NCBI GenBank assembly: GCA_023512835.1 | Contig: CM042091.1 | Span: forward strand, 18,431,506-18,495,505 | Source: Taxillus chinensis | Taxonomy: Eukaryota > Streptophyta > Magnoliopsida > Santalales > Loranthaceae | Length of the DNA: 64,000 bases | Direction of reading: 5' to 3' | Shown here: one piece after another, positions 1-11,900 of the stretch | Layout: each line of letters begins with the position of its first letter | How positions within the stretch are numbered: the stretch's first letter is position 1 | The notes under the pieces: model-generated | Seen by the model: only the letters and a program-made list of their open reading frames with translations | Databases searched by the model: none | Told to the model about the DNA's origin: nothing | Translations under genes and position numbers: made by a program

Positions 1-887
1 GCATTGTAAAGCATCTTGAGGGAGAGAATCCGATCTGAGTTCTGAAAAAGAGCTATAGCCATTGCTAAAAGATCGGATTGTCCTTGGCAAGGAGTGATTT
101 TGGGCAGCAGACGCCGGAGTCTTTGGAGGCTGGAGTCCTGGTTCATCTTGGGGTCTTCCTTTATTGTCCTGGTACTGTAATCATGTTCTTTCTTGTAATT
201 GTTATTGCTTTTGTCATGATTATGAAGTAGTTTTGTTAGTCTAGGGGAGCAATGTAGCCCCCAATAAATTGTATTCAGTTTGGTTATGGTTGTTCAATAA
301 AATAAAATTCAGTTCTTGTTTAATTCACTTGCTTGAATGGAAATGCCTAGTTTATGCATAATTAGGTAATCTTAGCCCTTGTCTAGGGTGGAACACTAGT
401 GAATTAGATTTAATATTGTATGATGGATCAAGTCTGCCACTATTAGATTGTTTATCTACCTTGATCACTTTTATTCACATGGACCAAATGGGATAAAAGC
501 CTTAAATCTATCTTAGCATGGACCAAATGTAAGATAGGTAAGAGATAATCAACATGAACATGAACTAGAACATAAATCAAGAACAAGAGCCATACCCAGA
601 CTATTACAATCGATTGGGTGGTAAACATTGTGACCCTAGATCCTTAATCACTGAAATTTCTATACCAACAGTTTGCCAACATTCTGATTTAATCACTTTT
701 CGTTCAAACTATCTGCATAACAAAAATCAATTGTCCAGACATAAAATCAACTTGTTAGCTTAGTGCTCGCTGCTTAACAGCATTAGCTACCTCCCTGTGG
801 GTTCGACAACCGGAGTCTTAATACTCCATTTTATTACTTGACCAGTGCACTTGCTGCAAAAACCTATAGACACAATTTATACGGGTC
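1..887 (+). mobile_element. 3' part of an LTR-like sequence (Athila-type end, tentative)
   Basis: This AT-rich stretch has no credible reading frame. Near 791-890 it carries a phrase common at the 3' end of long plant Ty3 LTRs: CTCCCTGTGGGTTCGACAAC, then a TGCACTTGCTGCAAAAAC-like run, ending in ACGGGTCAAG. Directly after it, the Gag tail of a different Ty3 element begins at about 888. I infer an inserted or truncated LTR whose other end lies before the window. No target-site duplication can be checked. The family assignment rests on the motif only. Confidence 0.4.
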
Positions 888-1375
888 AAGTCTAGACCTC
901 GGGGGAGACCAGAGAAGCAGCCACAGGGAGGTGGAGGAGCCCAGAGTGGGACCCATACAGAGGACAGATGAGCAAGGCTACTAGTAGTGCAGCTCAAGGC
1001 AGAGTGTTTACCTTGACCACGACACTGCAGGAGGAGGCAGAGGTTCCATCCTTAACCACCGAGGGCGGAGCAGGACCTTCAGTTGTACGAGGTGCAATTT
1101 TGATTTCTCGCACACTTGTATCTATTTTATTTGATACGGTTGCATCATGTTCCTTTGTTGCCGAGTCTATAGTGTATAGCCTTGGCTTAGAGAGTGGTGC
1201 AATCAAGAGGCCGTTGTCTGTTGAATCACCAGTAGGTAGTGTCTACGAGGTGCGACAGGTGTGTCGCGAGTATATTCTCACTGTGGGTGATGTGGAGTTG
1301 TCCTTTGACTTTTATGTGATGCCTTTGAGGGCATTTGATTTGATTTTGCGCATGGAATGGTTAAGAGCCTTCTAG
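888..1375 (+). pseudogene. Gag tail and retropepsin-like protease of the Tekay-like element
   Basis: The frame from 968 runs 135 residues. It begins with the GRVFTLT-like linker that separates Gag from protease in this lineage and continues into a retropepsin fold ending FDLILRMEWL, the usual end of the domain. The upstream bases 888-967 read as a Gln/Gly/Pro-rich Gag tail. The active-site triad, normally D-S/T-G, reads FDTVAS, so the essential glycine is replaced by valine and the enzyme should be dead. The frame stops at 1375 and pol resumes only at 1514. Confidence 0.75.
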
Positions 1376-1513
1376 GCTAATATTGATTGTTATAGACAGC
1401 GGGTGTTTTTTGTGACATCAATAGGGATTCTTTGCACCTTGTTGGGTGAGTAGGATCGCGAGGCGAGTGGAGGTGGACCGATGGTGGAGTAGTGGGGCGT
1501 CGTTACCCATAGA

Positions 1514-2205
1514 TTGGCAACGCTCACATTTGCCGAGGGGAATATAGGGCAAAGAGTATGGCCAAAGGTCGTGGACCAGTTCCAGAATGTGTTTCTAGAG
1601 GAGTTGTGGAGTCTACCACCTGAGAGAGGTATAGAGTTTTGCATTGAGTTGCTACTAGGGGTAGGGCCTATCTCACAGGTGGCCTACCAGATGGGGCATG
1701 CAGTAAGGGAGCTATAGAAATAGCTAGAGGAGTTGGAGGGCAAGAGCTTTATTCAGCCGAGTACTTCGCCATGGGGAGCACCATTTCTTTTTGCCAAGAA
1801 GGCAGATGGGACATTGCAGTTATGTATTGATTACCAAAAATTAAACCAAGTAACGGTAAATAACAAGTATCCATTGCCTCGGATAAATGATTTGTTTGAT
1901 CAGTTGAGCGGGGCTTGGTGGTTTTCAAAGATAGATTTGAGATCAGAGTATCATCAGTTGAGAGTCAGGAAGGAGGATATCCCAAAGACCGCTTTTCGGT
2001 GTCGATATGGGCATTATGAGTGATTAGTGATGCCTTTTGGGCTCACTAATGCACCAGCAATATTTATACAGTTGATGAACCAGGTGTTTACTGCTTACCT
2101 TGATTCATTTGTGGCAGTGTTTATTGATAACATCCTTGTGTACTCCAAGACCAGTTTAGAGCACGAGGAACATTTGGTAGTAGTTTTATAGACCTTGCGT
2201 ATGGT
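1514..2205 (+). pseudogene. Reverse transcriptase of the Tekay-like element, broken
   Basis: The domain runs in pieces from the pre-RT region (1514-1717) through the fingers (1733-2023, with [29 protein letters not shown] and [12 protein letters not shown] motifs) to the palm. A TGA stop near 2023 breaks it before [11 protein letters not shown]. The catalytic YVDD box reads FIDN at about 2122, losing one catalytic aspartate. About 2205 the sequence jumps to the late RNase H region, so the thumb, the connection and the start of RNase H (roughly 140 residues by comparison with the family) are deleted. Confidence 0.8.
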
Positions 2206-2540
2206 TCGAGGCAGTTGAAACCTCATGAGCTGAACTATCTCACCTATCATTTAGAGTTAGCTGCAATGATCTTTGCCCTAAAAAGTTGGCAGCATTATCT
2301 TTGGAGGGATAGGTTTATGGTGTATACAGACCATCAAAGTCTTTAATATATCTTTACCCAGAAAGATTTGAACTTGAGTCAGCTTCGGTGGATAGAGTAT
2401 CTATAGACATTTGATTTTACCCTTGCATATACCCCTAGTAAGGGGAATATAGTGGAAGATGCTCTGAATAAAAAGGGCAAGGCCAAGGTGGCTATGAGAG
2501 AGTGAAAACTGATGGAGCAGTTGGCTATATTGCAGCTCCA
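2206..2540 (+). pseudogene. RNase H remnant of the Tekay-like element
   Basis: Following the deletion junction, the text RQLKPHELNY, ALKSWQHYLW, YTDHQSL and FTQKDLNLSQ is the second half of a Ty3 RNase H; a connector ending EDALNKK follows. In-frame stops occur near 2345 and 2403. The frame is cut at 2543 by the nested solo LTRs and resumes after 5144 toward the integrase. Confidence 0.75.
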
Positions 2541-2749
2541 GCTGTTGGATCGAACCCAGAATTTGGATGATGCAGATAAAAACTTATGTAATTTGATTTG
2601 AGAATGTTCCTATTTATTTTAAGTTATTGCAGAATATTTGTTATAATTGAAAACTACACTCGTGAGAGCAAAGCTAAGGACAGGATATATAATCTTGATA
2701 TGGACCAATGTGAGTGTCATCACGCACTTGGTAAATAACCAAGTCCTCA

Positions 2750-3160
2750 TACAAAGTAAGGATCGTTAGCATAGACTAAGCACTTAAAGATATAGACTAA
2801 GGAATCCGAGTCTATCATTTAGACAGACTAAGAATTCTAATCTACAACTCGCACGGAGTAAGAGAGAAATGTTGCGAAATAAAAGGCTAAGTCTTTCACT
2901 CAAGCGGACTAAGGACAAGAAGACACGGAATAAGGAATTTGAGTTTTTCATTCACGCAGAGTAAAGAAGGACTTGTGCAGAATAAGGACCTAAGTCCTTT
3001 GTTAGCACGGAGTAAGGAAAATAGATGCAGAGTAAGGAATTCAGACCTTTTACTCATGCGGAGTAAGGAAGCGCTGATACAGAGTAAGCTCTCTGAACCT
3101 CTCATTCATACGGAGTAAAGAAGCGCTGACACGGAATAAGGATTCCAGTATCAAACTGAT
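2750..3160 (+). repeat. Diverged array of CGGAGTAAGG-type motifs inside the solo LTR
   Basis: About a dozen copies of a C-G/A-G-A/G-R-T-A-A-G-G core (CGGAGTAAGG, CAGAGTAAGG, CGGAATAAGG, CGGACTAAGG) recur every 25-45 bases. The inverted inner LTR carries the complementary form TTACTCCGYAT at 3785-4260, and a few more copies lie at 4465-4540. The same core also occurs in the unrelated Ogre/Tat-like LTR at 9880-10350. Confidence 0.75.
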
Positions 3161-3167
3161 ACAGAGT

Positions 3168-4457
3168 TGTTGGTCCCTGGGAGCCTAGAGGGGGATAAAT
3201 AGGCTCTTAATTAAAATTCTTTCTCACTCAGGCACAACACTAATTCTGGTTAAAAGAAATATTCAGTGCGGAAGATAACCAGATAGTGAAAGTATTTTGT
3301 TTTATTATTTAAAGATAATTACAACAAAAGGCACATCAATTACAGCGGATTACAACAGTACTCTCTTTTTCAAGTCATACACACACTAGCTAGTTTATCT
3401 CTATTTTGCACATGTACTCGCGCGTATCAGTTCTTACAATGTATGCATGCTTATTTTAGATATACAACACCACAGATATATAGACATTCTAGGAATCTAT
3501 CTTGAAACTGTATTTTCCGAGCACTGTGCAAACATTAAGTTCTTCTCGAAAAATGCTTCTGCTATAACTGCTACGGATGTTGAGCTCAAAATATTGGAAG
3601 CATAAATGTATTGAATTACTTCGCTTGATTCCAATTGCATTTGGGACTGCATCCACATCTCCGAGTGTTCCATGTGTAGGACAGTTTAGGTCTTCAATGA
3701 GTTTGTCTTACATCAGGACACAACGAGCTGATAACATAAATGAGGTATGAATAAGTTGAAGTAGTGTCTTCTTAGCCCGATGTAAATTTCCTTACTCCGT
3801 ATCAACGAGGCTCGGATCCTTACTCCGTGTCAGTTGTTGCTTACTCCGTCTAAATGAAGTCCTGAAATCCTTACTCCGTGTCGGCGCTTCCTTACTCCGC
3901 ATGAAGTAGATATGCGGAATCCTTATTTCGTATCAGCGCTTCCTTACTCCGCTTGAGTAATGGTTCGGATTCCTTATTCCGCATTAGTTGTCCTTACTCC
4001 GCATTAGCCATTTCTTACTCCGCTCGAATGAAAGACTCGGATTCCTTAGTCCGTATCTTCTTTTCCTTAGACAGCTGGAGTGAAAGACTTAAATTTCTTT
4101 CTCCGCAATAAATCTCTCTTACTCTGTACGAGTTGTAGACTCGGATTCTCATTCCGCATAAATTGACTTAGTCCAATTAAGAATAAAAGCACGGATTCCT
4201 TAGTTGTTTTATCAAGTGATTAGTCCGTACGAAGGGTCCTTACTCCGGATGAAGACTTAGTTATTTACCAAGTGTTTGACGACACTCATGATAATCCGGA
4301 TCAGGATTATATATCCTGTCATTTGCTCTGCTCTTTGAGTGTAAGTCCAGTTTAGGATTTTATCTTCTGCAAGCTTAGAATAAACATGAAACATCTCAAA
4401 TCAAATTACATAGGGTTTTTTTAACAACATCATCCAAATTATGAGTTTGATCCAACA
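3168..4457 (-). mobile_element. Inner solo LTR of the same family, inverted, target-site duplication AGAGT
   Basis: A 1290-bp unit starts TGTTGGTCCCTGGG and ends GATCCAACA, flanked by perfect AGAGT duplications at 3163-3167 and 4458-4462. It is the reverse complement of the outer copy: 3168-3780 pairs with about 4480-5139, and about 3780-4457 pairs with 2543-3160. The target is the CAGAGTAAG motif inside the outer copy. Together the two copies make a large interleaved inverted repeat that could be mistaken for a foldback transposon. Confidence 0.88.
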
Positions 4458-5144
4458 AGAGTAAGCAACTACTAACACGGAGTAAGGATCTGAGCTTCAC
4501 TAACACAGAGTAAGGAACTTTACAACGGACTAAGAATATGCTACTTTACTTTATCGACTTCGCATTTAAAGTCATCAGCTCGCTATGTCCCGATGTAAGA
4601 CAGACTTGTTGAAGTTCTAAATCATCTTACACGTGGAACACACGGAGATATAGACACAACCTTAAATGCAATTGGGATCACGCGAAGAATTAAATATGTT
4701 TACAGACCCAAGTTTTTGAGCTCCACATCTGCAATAATTAAAGCAGAGACATTTTTCGAGAAAAACTTTAATGCTACACAGTGCTCGGAAAATCCAGTTC
4801 CAAGAATGTTTCCCAGGGATGTCTATATATATTAAGCTTTGTATATTTTCACATATGCGTTTACATGTACAAGAGCTCTTAGAGATTAAATTGGCTAGTG
4901 TGTGAGTAATTATAAATAGAGTGCAAGAGAGTTTCAGTAGATCGAAAAGCTTTTTATCAGCTTTAATATACTAATATTTTATTGTAATTATCTTCTGATA
5001 ATAAAATAGAATACTTTCACTATTTGGTTATCTTCCATACTGATTTTATCATTTAACCATATAAGTGTTATGCTGAAAAAGAAAAAGAGTTTTCGACAAG
5101 AGCCTATTCACCCCTCCTCTAGGCTCCCAGGGACCAACACCAGC

Positions 5145-6260
5145 CTAGTACCTCTGAGAGAGAGGGATGGTTTTGAGTCTTATTGTTGTGATGCCTGAGT
5201 TATATCAGCGTGTCCAAGATGGACAAATGGGGGATATTGAGTGCGAGACACTCCGTGCTCGGATTATAGCTGGGGAGCTAGCTGGAGATTGAGCCGAGGG
5301 TCCTGAGCATGAGTTGACCTTTCAGGGATGTGGCAGAGTTTGTTTCTGCATGCCTTACCTGCCAACAAGTAAAGATAGAGCACCAGCATCCAGCAGGTAT
5401 CTTGCAGCCCTTAGCAGTGGCATAGTAGAAATGAGATCACATTACGATGGATTTTGTAACAGGACTTCCACTTACCTCGGGGAGGAAGGACATGATTTGG
5501 GTTATTATGGATCAGCTGACGAAATCAGCCCATTTCCTAGCTATAAGGGAGCGGGATCCCATTGGGGCTTTGAGCTAGTTATATATCAGCAAGATCATGA
5601 GGTTACATAGGGTGCCCTCATCTATTGTATTGGATAGGGATGCGAGGGTTACATCCTGCTTTTGGGTAGGTTTGTAGGAGGTTTTGGGGACAAAGATGAA
5701 CTTGAGTACAACTTTTCATCCTGAGACAGATGGTAAGTCTGAGTGGACGATCCAGACCTTGGAGGATATGCTACGAGCATGTGTGTTGGATTTTGGGGAT
5801 TTGTGGGCCACTCACCTACCGTTAGTGGAGTTTGCCTATAACAACAGCTATCAAGCTTCCATTGGGATGACACCATTTGCGGCATTGTATGGGAGGCCTT
5901 GTCAGTCTCCATTGTGTTGGACTGAGGTGGGCAAGGCCACTCTCTTGGGACCACAGCTGGTCTAGGAGGCCACCGAGAAGGTGAAAATGATCCATCAGCG
6001 TCTATTGACAGCCTAGAGTAGGTAGAAATCTTATGCGGATTAGAGGCGGAGGCCTTTAGAGTTTTTAGTGGGTAATCATATATTCCTCCATGTGTCCCCG
6101 AGGAAAGGACATCGACAGTTTGGGAAGGGTTCCAAACTATCGCCGAGATTTATTAGCCCTTTTGAGATTCTGGACTGGGTTAGTCCTGTGGCATATCAAG
6201 TGGCTCTTCCGCCACGATTGAGCAGGGTGCATAGTGTGTTCTGTGTGTCATAATTGCAAA
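5145..6260 (+). pseudogene. Integrase of the Tekay-like element, broken
   Basis: After the insertion the linker resumes with VVMPELYQRVQDGQ. The zinc-binding end is seen as CLTCQQVK near 5350; the core carries MDFVTGLP (first Asp, about 5450) and VLDRDARV (second Asp, about 5632), then TTFHPETDGKSEWTIQTLED, where Glu of the DDE triad falls late in the block, at about 5760. WATHLPLVEFAYNNSYQ and ALYGRPCQSPLCW follow, then a C-terminal barrel region (6068-6253) with FGKGSKLSPRFISPFEIL. Several stops and frameshifts interrupt it. The first of the three catalytic positions lies in a different frame from the others. Confidence 0.8.
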
Positions 6261-6505
6261 AATATCATCCAGACTCAGCTCATGTGATCGATTGAGATGA
6301 TCTGGATATTGTCGATGATATCTCTGTTGTTGAGATTCCTGTTCAGGTAGTGGACAGGCGGGAGAAGCTTTTGCCAGGCAAAGCTATCCCTTTGGTTCGT
6401 GTCTTGTAGAAACACTATGGTATGGAGGAGGAGACATGGGAATGCGAGGCGAAGATACGTGAGCATTACCCCGAGTTGTTCGAGGACGAACAATCCTGAA
6501 GGAGG
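6260..6505 (+). pseudogene. C-terminal tail of the Tekay-like Pol
   Basis: The reading continues as KYHPDSAHVID, a stop, then PVQVVDRREKLL and IPLVRVL, another stop, and MEEETWECEAKIREHYPE. This is the divergent chromodomain-like end of Del/Tekay integrases, in which the W of ETWE is conserved. The C terminus is followed by non-coding sequence up to the 3' LTR. Confidence 0.65.
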
Positions 6506-6639
6506 GAGGTGGCGAGAGCCTTATATGGTATGTGCTCTGTCTTATATGACGTGGTATTATGCACATATGAGATATGTGGGTTTGTGTTTATTATGTGTAT
6601 GGTGTGCTTCCTATGTTTATTGTTTATTGTGAGTTTGTG

Positions 6640-6840
6640 TTACACAAATGAGATATGACGTTATATTATGTTTTGTTTTGTTTCACATATGTGATGTGTT
6701 GCACATATGAGATATGTCATTATTTTGTGTTTTGTTTTGTTTCACATATGTGATGTGTTGCACATATGAGATATGTCGTTATTTTGTGTTTTGTTTTGTT
6801 TCACATATGTGATATGTGATATGAGGTCATATGTGATATG
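6640..6840 (+). repeat. Three 59-bp tandem units with CACATATGTG palindromes
   Basis: The block TTTCACATATGTGATGTG recurs at about 6681, 6740 and 6799, an exact 59-bp spacing, with further CACATATGAGATATG copies. Each unit contains the perfect palindrome CACATATGTG. It lies between the Pol stop and the polypurine tract of the Tekay-like element. The rest of 6505-7126 is GT-rich non-coding sequence. Confidence 0.8.
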
Positions 6841-7453
6841 TGGCTTTTTGGTGTTGAATATATGTGATATTTGTGGTCTATTTGGTTGAACATGCATTGG
6901 ATATGTAAGTGTCTTTGTGAGTTGTGATTTTCTTGTGGGGTTGTTTGTGCCTATTTTGGCTTGCTGCGAGCTGTGGTACACCCGTGTAATAGGTGACATG
7001 TGGGTGGCATGTTTGTGAGTGAGTTTGGCTTTTGCAATGGATTTGTTGAGTTTGAGTGTGACTTTGTGTTATTGTTTGGTCCTTATGTTTCTTTTCGGGA
7101 ACGAAAAGTTTTTAAGAGGGAGAGGATGTAATGACCCGTGTTTGGGGTTCTGGGAGATAGCAATGTGATGGAATACACATTGAGGGATGTGAATATTAGT
7201 ACGACGACATATGTGTCAAATAGAGAGTTTTGACTGTGAGTGGGCAAGATTCAGAGTCAGAGCCCCGAAAGGCTAATTTTAGGATTTTTATGGTGTGGTC
7301 AGGTGACTTTGTATTTGAGGTCTTATTTGGAAAAACAAATCTTAGTACAGTGATGCACTCATCAAACAGACATTTTGACAGTAATTGGACTCAATTTGGA
7401 GTCGGGACCCTGTGAGGGTAATTTTAATATTTTAATGAATTAAATGTGAAAAG

Positions 7454-7463
7454 TATAAATAGA
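7454..7463 (+). promoter_or_regulatory. TATA box of the Tekay-like LTR
   Basis: TATAAATAGA at 7454 is followed about 50 bases later by a GAGAGAGAAAG-rich segment, the usual layout of the R-region start in this LTR family. The same box occurs on the minus strand at about 30460 in the related LTR fragment. Function is inferred from motif and position. Confidence 0.55.
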
Positions 7464-8931
7464 GCGGTAAAGAACCCAAATCCCAAAGTATCTTACGTGC
7501 TTGCCTTTCTAGAGAGAGAAAGATAAGGGGGAAAGCGAAATTGAGAATTCGGAGCTCAAAGCGACCAAAGTCGAGGTAGGGATTCATTCTTCTTACTCAT
7601 ATGTCGTTGATTATGGTTGTTAGAGTAGCTATAACATGAGAATTAACCCAAATTCGTGGAATTTGATGTATGAACCCTAAGAAGTTAGGGAAACCCAATT
7701 TTGTGTGTTAACTTTCGAATTAAGGCTGTTTTGGTTGCCTAATATGGCTCAGATGAGTTAAGAACTCTTTCTTGAGATGAATTGGTGCTTAAAAGTGGAG
7801 ATTTAATTGGTATAACTAGATTTCGAGATGAAACCAGGATGAACACAGTTGATAGATCGCGACTGGGGGATTGCTTAAGGCTTAAGCGTCGAGCTAGCTT
7901 CGAGCAGAGTATCAAGTAGAGTTTTGAGCATGAGTTTTGAGCAAAGTGTAGGGTCGAGTAGAGTTTCAAGCAGTCTTGAGCAGTTGGGCAGCGCAGTTTC
8001 GGTACAGTTCTAGTTATACCAGACTGGACTATTTATATTATAAACCTTTATGCCTCTTCACATTTAAGTAATATACTTAAATATAAATAACGAAATACCC
8101 CCCATTTGGATTCAAAGAAAAATATTGGAAAATCAAATTTCCACTCTTTCAAAATGTGAAAACTAGGAATTAATGCAAAATCTCAAAAAATTCTAGTTTT
8201 GGTCCAAGGTGATCATTTGCGCACCTAGGTTAGACCACTCGGAAAAATCCACAAAAATCAGATTATTTTAGTTATAATATGGGAATCCAATGCCGGAACT
8301 TTTTATTTCAAGAAAACAACTTCTACGAAAATCCTCTCGCTTGGTCAAGACATGAGGATAGATTTGTGAAAACTGGCCTCTATTACAGAGAGAGTTATGT
8401 GGGCATGCGAGGCTATCTTGATAAGCATGAGAGGCTACTATTAAGGGCCTGGGATGTGAGATTTGTTTAGAGCCTGAGAGGCTACTGTGCCTGAGAGGAA
8501 ATATTGTGCCTGAGAGGCACTGTTATGCCCCGATGGGCAGTACTGTGTGCCTGAGAGGCAATGTTTGGGATTACCTTGGAGGTTTTCTTTGATTTTTATG
8601 TGTGTACATGATTGAGTTGGTGATGTATATGTAGCATTACACGAGCATATGCCTACACTAGTTTATGAGTTAGGATGGGTCGGGGAGACAAGATCCCTAC
8701 TGAGCTGTGGTTGCTCACTCCTCCTGTTGTGTTTGTTTTTGCTTGTGTCATGTGCTTACAGGAGCTAGGAGGTTCACCAGAGTTGAAGACTGTTTGAGTT
8801 TTTGTTTGTTTTGTTGCATTGTAAAAAACTATGATTATTATTCCGTAGGGGAAAGAACATGTATGTATGTGTTAGTACTGTGGCTTAAAATAAAATTTTT
8901 GTATTCGTGTGTTATATGTGTGATATGGAAT

Positions 8932-11900
8932 TTTTTTTTTTTTTTTTAATAATTTTGAAATAGAAATTAAATTAAATTGGGCAGCCCGGGGGCCATTTTA
9001 TTAATAACTTCCCCGATACTTGTAATCCAACAAAGTCAATTGAATTGATTAGATAACAACTTTATTTATTATTTTCAATTTGTTTTAGAAAATTTTGGGT
9101 TTTTTTTTATTTTTTTTTTTTTTTTAAAGTTGGCAACCAAACCTTGTGCAAAATTTGGGAGAGACAGCTAGTGCGAGGCACTTTTTGCCAATAACTTTCT
9201 CAATACTCATTGGATCTGAACAAAGTCAATTGAATTAGTTAGATAACATCTTTATCTATCATCTCCAATTGGTTTGAAGGTAATCCGAGTTCTATGCAAT
9301 TAACTATGAATTTTTGAATCGGACGGGCAGAATGCTCACTTTATCATGTACCTCTGTGCGGTATTTCCCACTTTTCTCCTAAATGGATGATCCTTTTGGA
9401 GTGATTCCAATTTCAGGAGATAGATAACAAGAATTTCTAGAAAAACAAGACCAATTTGGCCCTAATCCGAGCTCTGTGGAGAAAGTTATGGATTTTTGAA
9501 GTTGCCCCAAATCTGCCAATTTTCCACAATTTTGGTTCTTCATATGCATGTTTGTCCCACATTGCCAATTTTGCTTCTCCTTGCCCGATTATATACAAAG
9601 GCACTCTCCTTACACAACAAGTGATAACAAGAGAGGCCTAAGGAAGCCCAAGTAGAGGTGCCAGTGGCGACGAGCCCACGCACGGAAATTTTGGGGAAAC
9701 CCAAATCCGGTGGTCAAACTTGGTCAAATCCGGACTAAGCCCAATCCGACTAAGCAGAATCCGGTGGTCAAACTTGGTCAAATCCGGACTAAACCCAAAT
9801 CCGGAGGTCAAACTTGGTCAAATCCGGACTAAGCCCAATCGGGCTAAGCCCAGATCCGTGGTCAAACTTGGTCAACTGATGCGGAATAAGGACTTACGAT
9901 CCGGACTAAGCCAGATCCGATGGTCAAACTTGGTCAACCGATGCGGAGTAAGGACTTACGATCCGGACTAGGCCCAGATCCGGTGGTCAAACTTGGCCAA
10001 GCGATGCGGAGTGAGGACTTACAGATCCGGACTAAGCCCGATCCGGTGGTCGAACTTGGTCAACGATGCGGAATAAGGACTTACGTCCGGACTAAGCCCG
10101 AATCCGGTGGTCAAACTTGGTCAACTGATGCGGAGTAAGGACTTACAGATCCGGACTAAGCCCAAATCCGGTGGTCAAACTTGGTCAATCGTGCGGAGTA
10201 AGGACTTCCGATGCGGTAAGGCCACTGATCCGGAATAAGCGCAGATCCAGGAGGTCAAACTTGGTCAAATCCGAGCTAAATCTATTGATGCGGAATAAGC
10301 TCATTAGTGCGGAATAAGGACTTGTTAATACGGAATGAGGACTATTGATGCGGAATAAGGGACCGATCCGAATAAGCCTAGATCCAGGAGGTCAAACTCA
10401 GTCGATAATTTTGAAAAACTCCAAAATAGCTCCTCTGGTCGGGAGTGACTCAAAGCATCGGGACTCCGAAAATTCTTTTAAGTGCATTAAATGCCAGTGT
10501 CTCGAACCCTCTTTTTAAGCGTGGGAATTGAGGAGTCTCCAAATATTACATTCAAATGTCTCGGAACTCCATTTTTGAGCATAGGGACGGAAGACCTCTC
10601 GTAATTAAATGTCATTTTCCTCGGGACATCACGGTTGACCTAGGGATTGCATAACCATTAATTCCCAACGGCTCCAATACATCCGGAAATGCATTCCGCC
10701 TTACCCACCAAAGCGTCCGTGTACAACGAGGATTAAATAATCTCAAACAATTTATTTATTTTCGAGGCCTGGGACTCCTTTTTCAAAGCACGGAACCGTG
10801 AATTATTGTAAATCGGCGGGAACAGAATTCCATTTCAAGACATTAATTCATTGGGCGTGTAGTTGACTCATGGGGACGTAAGGCATCCAATAAATGCCTA
10901 GGCACGGGCTATCTCCCCGGGATTCCTTAAATGGCGCCCCCAAGAGGCGGGGGGGGCATCGATTATCAAGTATCGGAGGAGGTTATTCGAGAGAGAGCTT
11001 TCGACAAAATTTCCGAGAGATAAAAACCAGAGGTAGAGAGAGAGTATCCTGGGAATCACAAAGAGAGATATACTCATTTTCTAAGGGAAAAAGCACCCGA
11101 ATCACGTTCGTCTTTACGGGAGGAGGGACACCGGAAAAATTCTTTTAACCTTTGTGCTTTCAGAAACGCTTTGAAGGCTTACTCGAAGGAAAAAGGGGCT
11201 CCCACTGCATCATTTTCTTTCCTCCAGGTTCTCTACTTATTTATTTTATTTTATTTTATTTTATTTTTCTGCTGTTTTCAAACATAAAACCCAAAAACTG
11301 CTCTTTTTCCTTTTTTCTCATCTCTTAAAGTAGAAAAAACGAAAATATAAAAAACAAACATCTTGCATCTCTTTTTTTTCTTCCTTTATTATTTTCAAAA
11401 AATAATAAAATGTAAAAAAACAAAACTTAAATCTTTTCTAGAAAATTTAAATAAGGCCTGGCGGTCACGAGGTTGAGCCCTAGATGCTCACGTCCTAGTC
11501 TGCTGGGCCAATATCAATTGTGGCGGTATTTTCTTATTTGAATTCAAATTGCTTTTGTTTTCTTTTCTAAAAAAAGGAAAATTACTTTTGTTTTCTTATA
11601 AAAATACAATACTGTCACATGGGCCTAGATCCCACATTCTTTTTAAAATTAGAATGTCTCTTTTTATTTACTTTATTAAAATCTTTTTCTTTGTTGTTTT
11701 AAGGCCTAGATCCTAAAATTTTTCTTTTTCTTAAAATTAAAAATACAAAAACTCCTTTTTTAGAATAAATAATAGAGCAAGCAAACACCCTAGATCAAGA
11801 CTAGGTACCAATTATGGGCGTTGTGGGGGTGCAAGAATTTTTCTTCCTTCCCCCACACGTAACGACTCCCAACCTAATTCTGCGGAACCGTAGACCTTTC

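Larger units (their letters stand above)
2543..5139 (+). mobile_element. Outer solo LTR (plus orientation), target-site duplication CCAGC
   Basis: It starts TGTTGGATCGAAC and ends GGGACCAACA, with the 5-bp duplication CCAGC at 2538-2542 and 5140-5144. Removing the inner solo LTR and one duplication leaves about 1.30 kb. A TATAAATAGA box lies at 4911-4920 in the sense orientation. Plant Ty1 elements with an initiator-Met primer site often carry this pair of ends, so I infer a Copia family. No internal domain is present, so the copy is a solo LTR left by LTR-LTR recombination. It sits in the RNase H-integrase linker of the Tekay-like element. Confidence 0.85.

Noticed and set aside
2543..5139. 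A 2.6-kb foldback transposon
   Set aside because: The interleaved arm order and two separate 5-bp duplications show two solo LTRs in opposite orientation instead.
9720..10138. Lys/Pro-rich repeat proteins
   Set aside because: They follow the LTR tandem repeat TGGTCAAACTTGG in two frames; no codon bias or start support.
9712..10400. CRISPR-like array of regularly spaced repeats
   Set aside because: Spacing and repeats are irregular, the spacers are related to each other, and it lies in a plant LTR.
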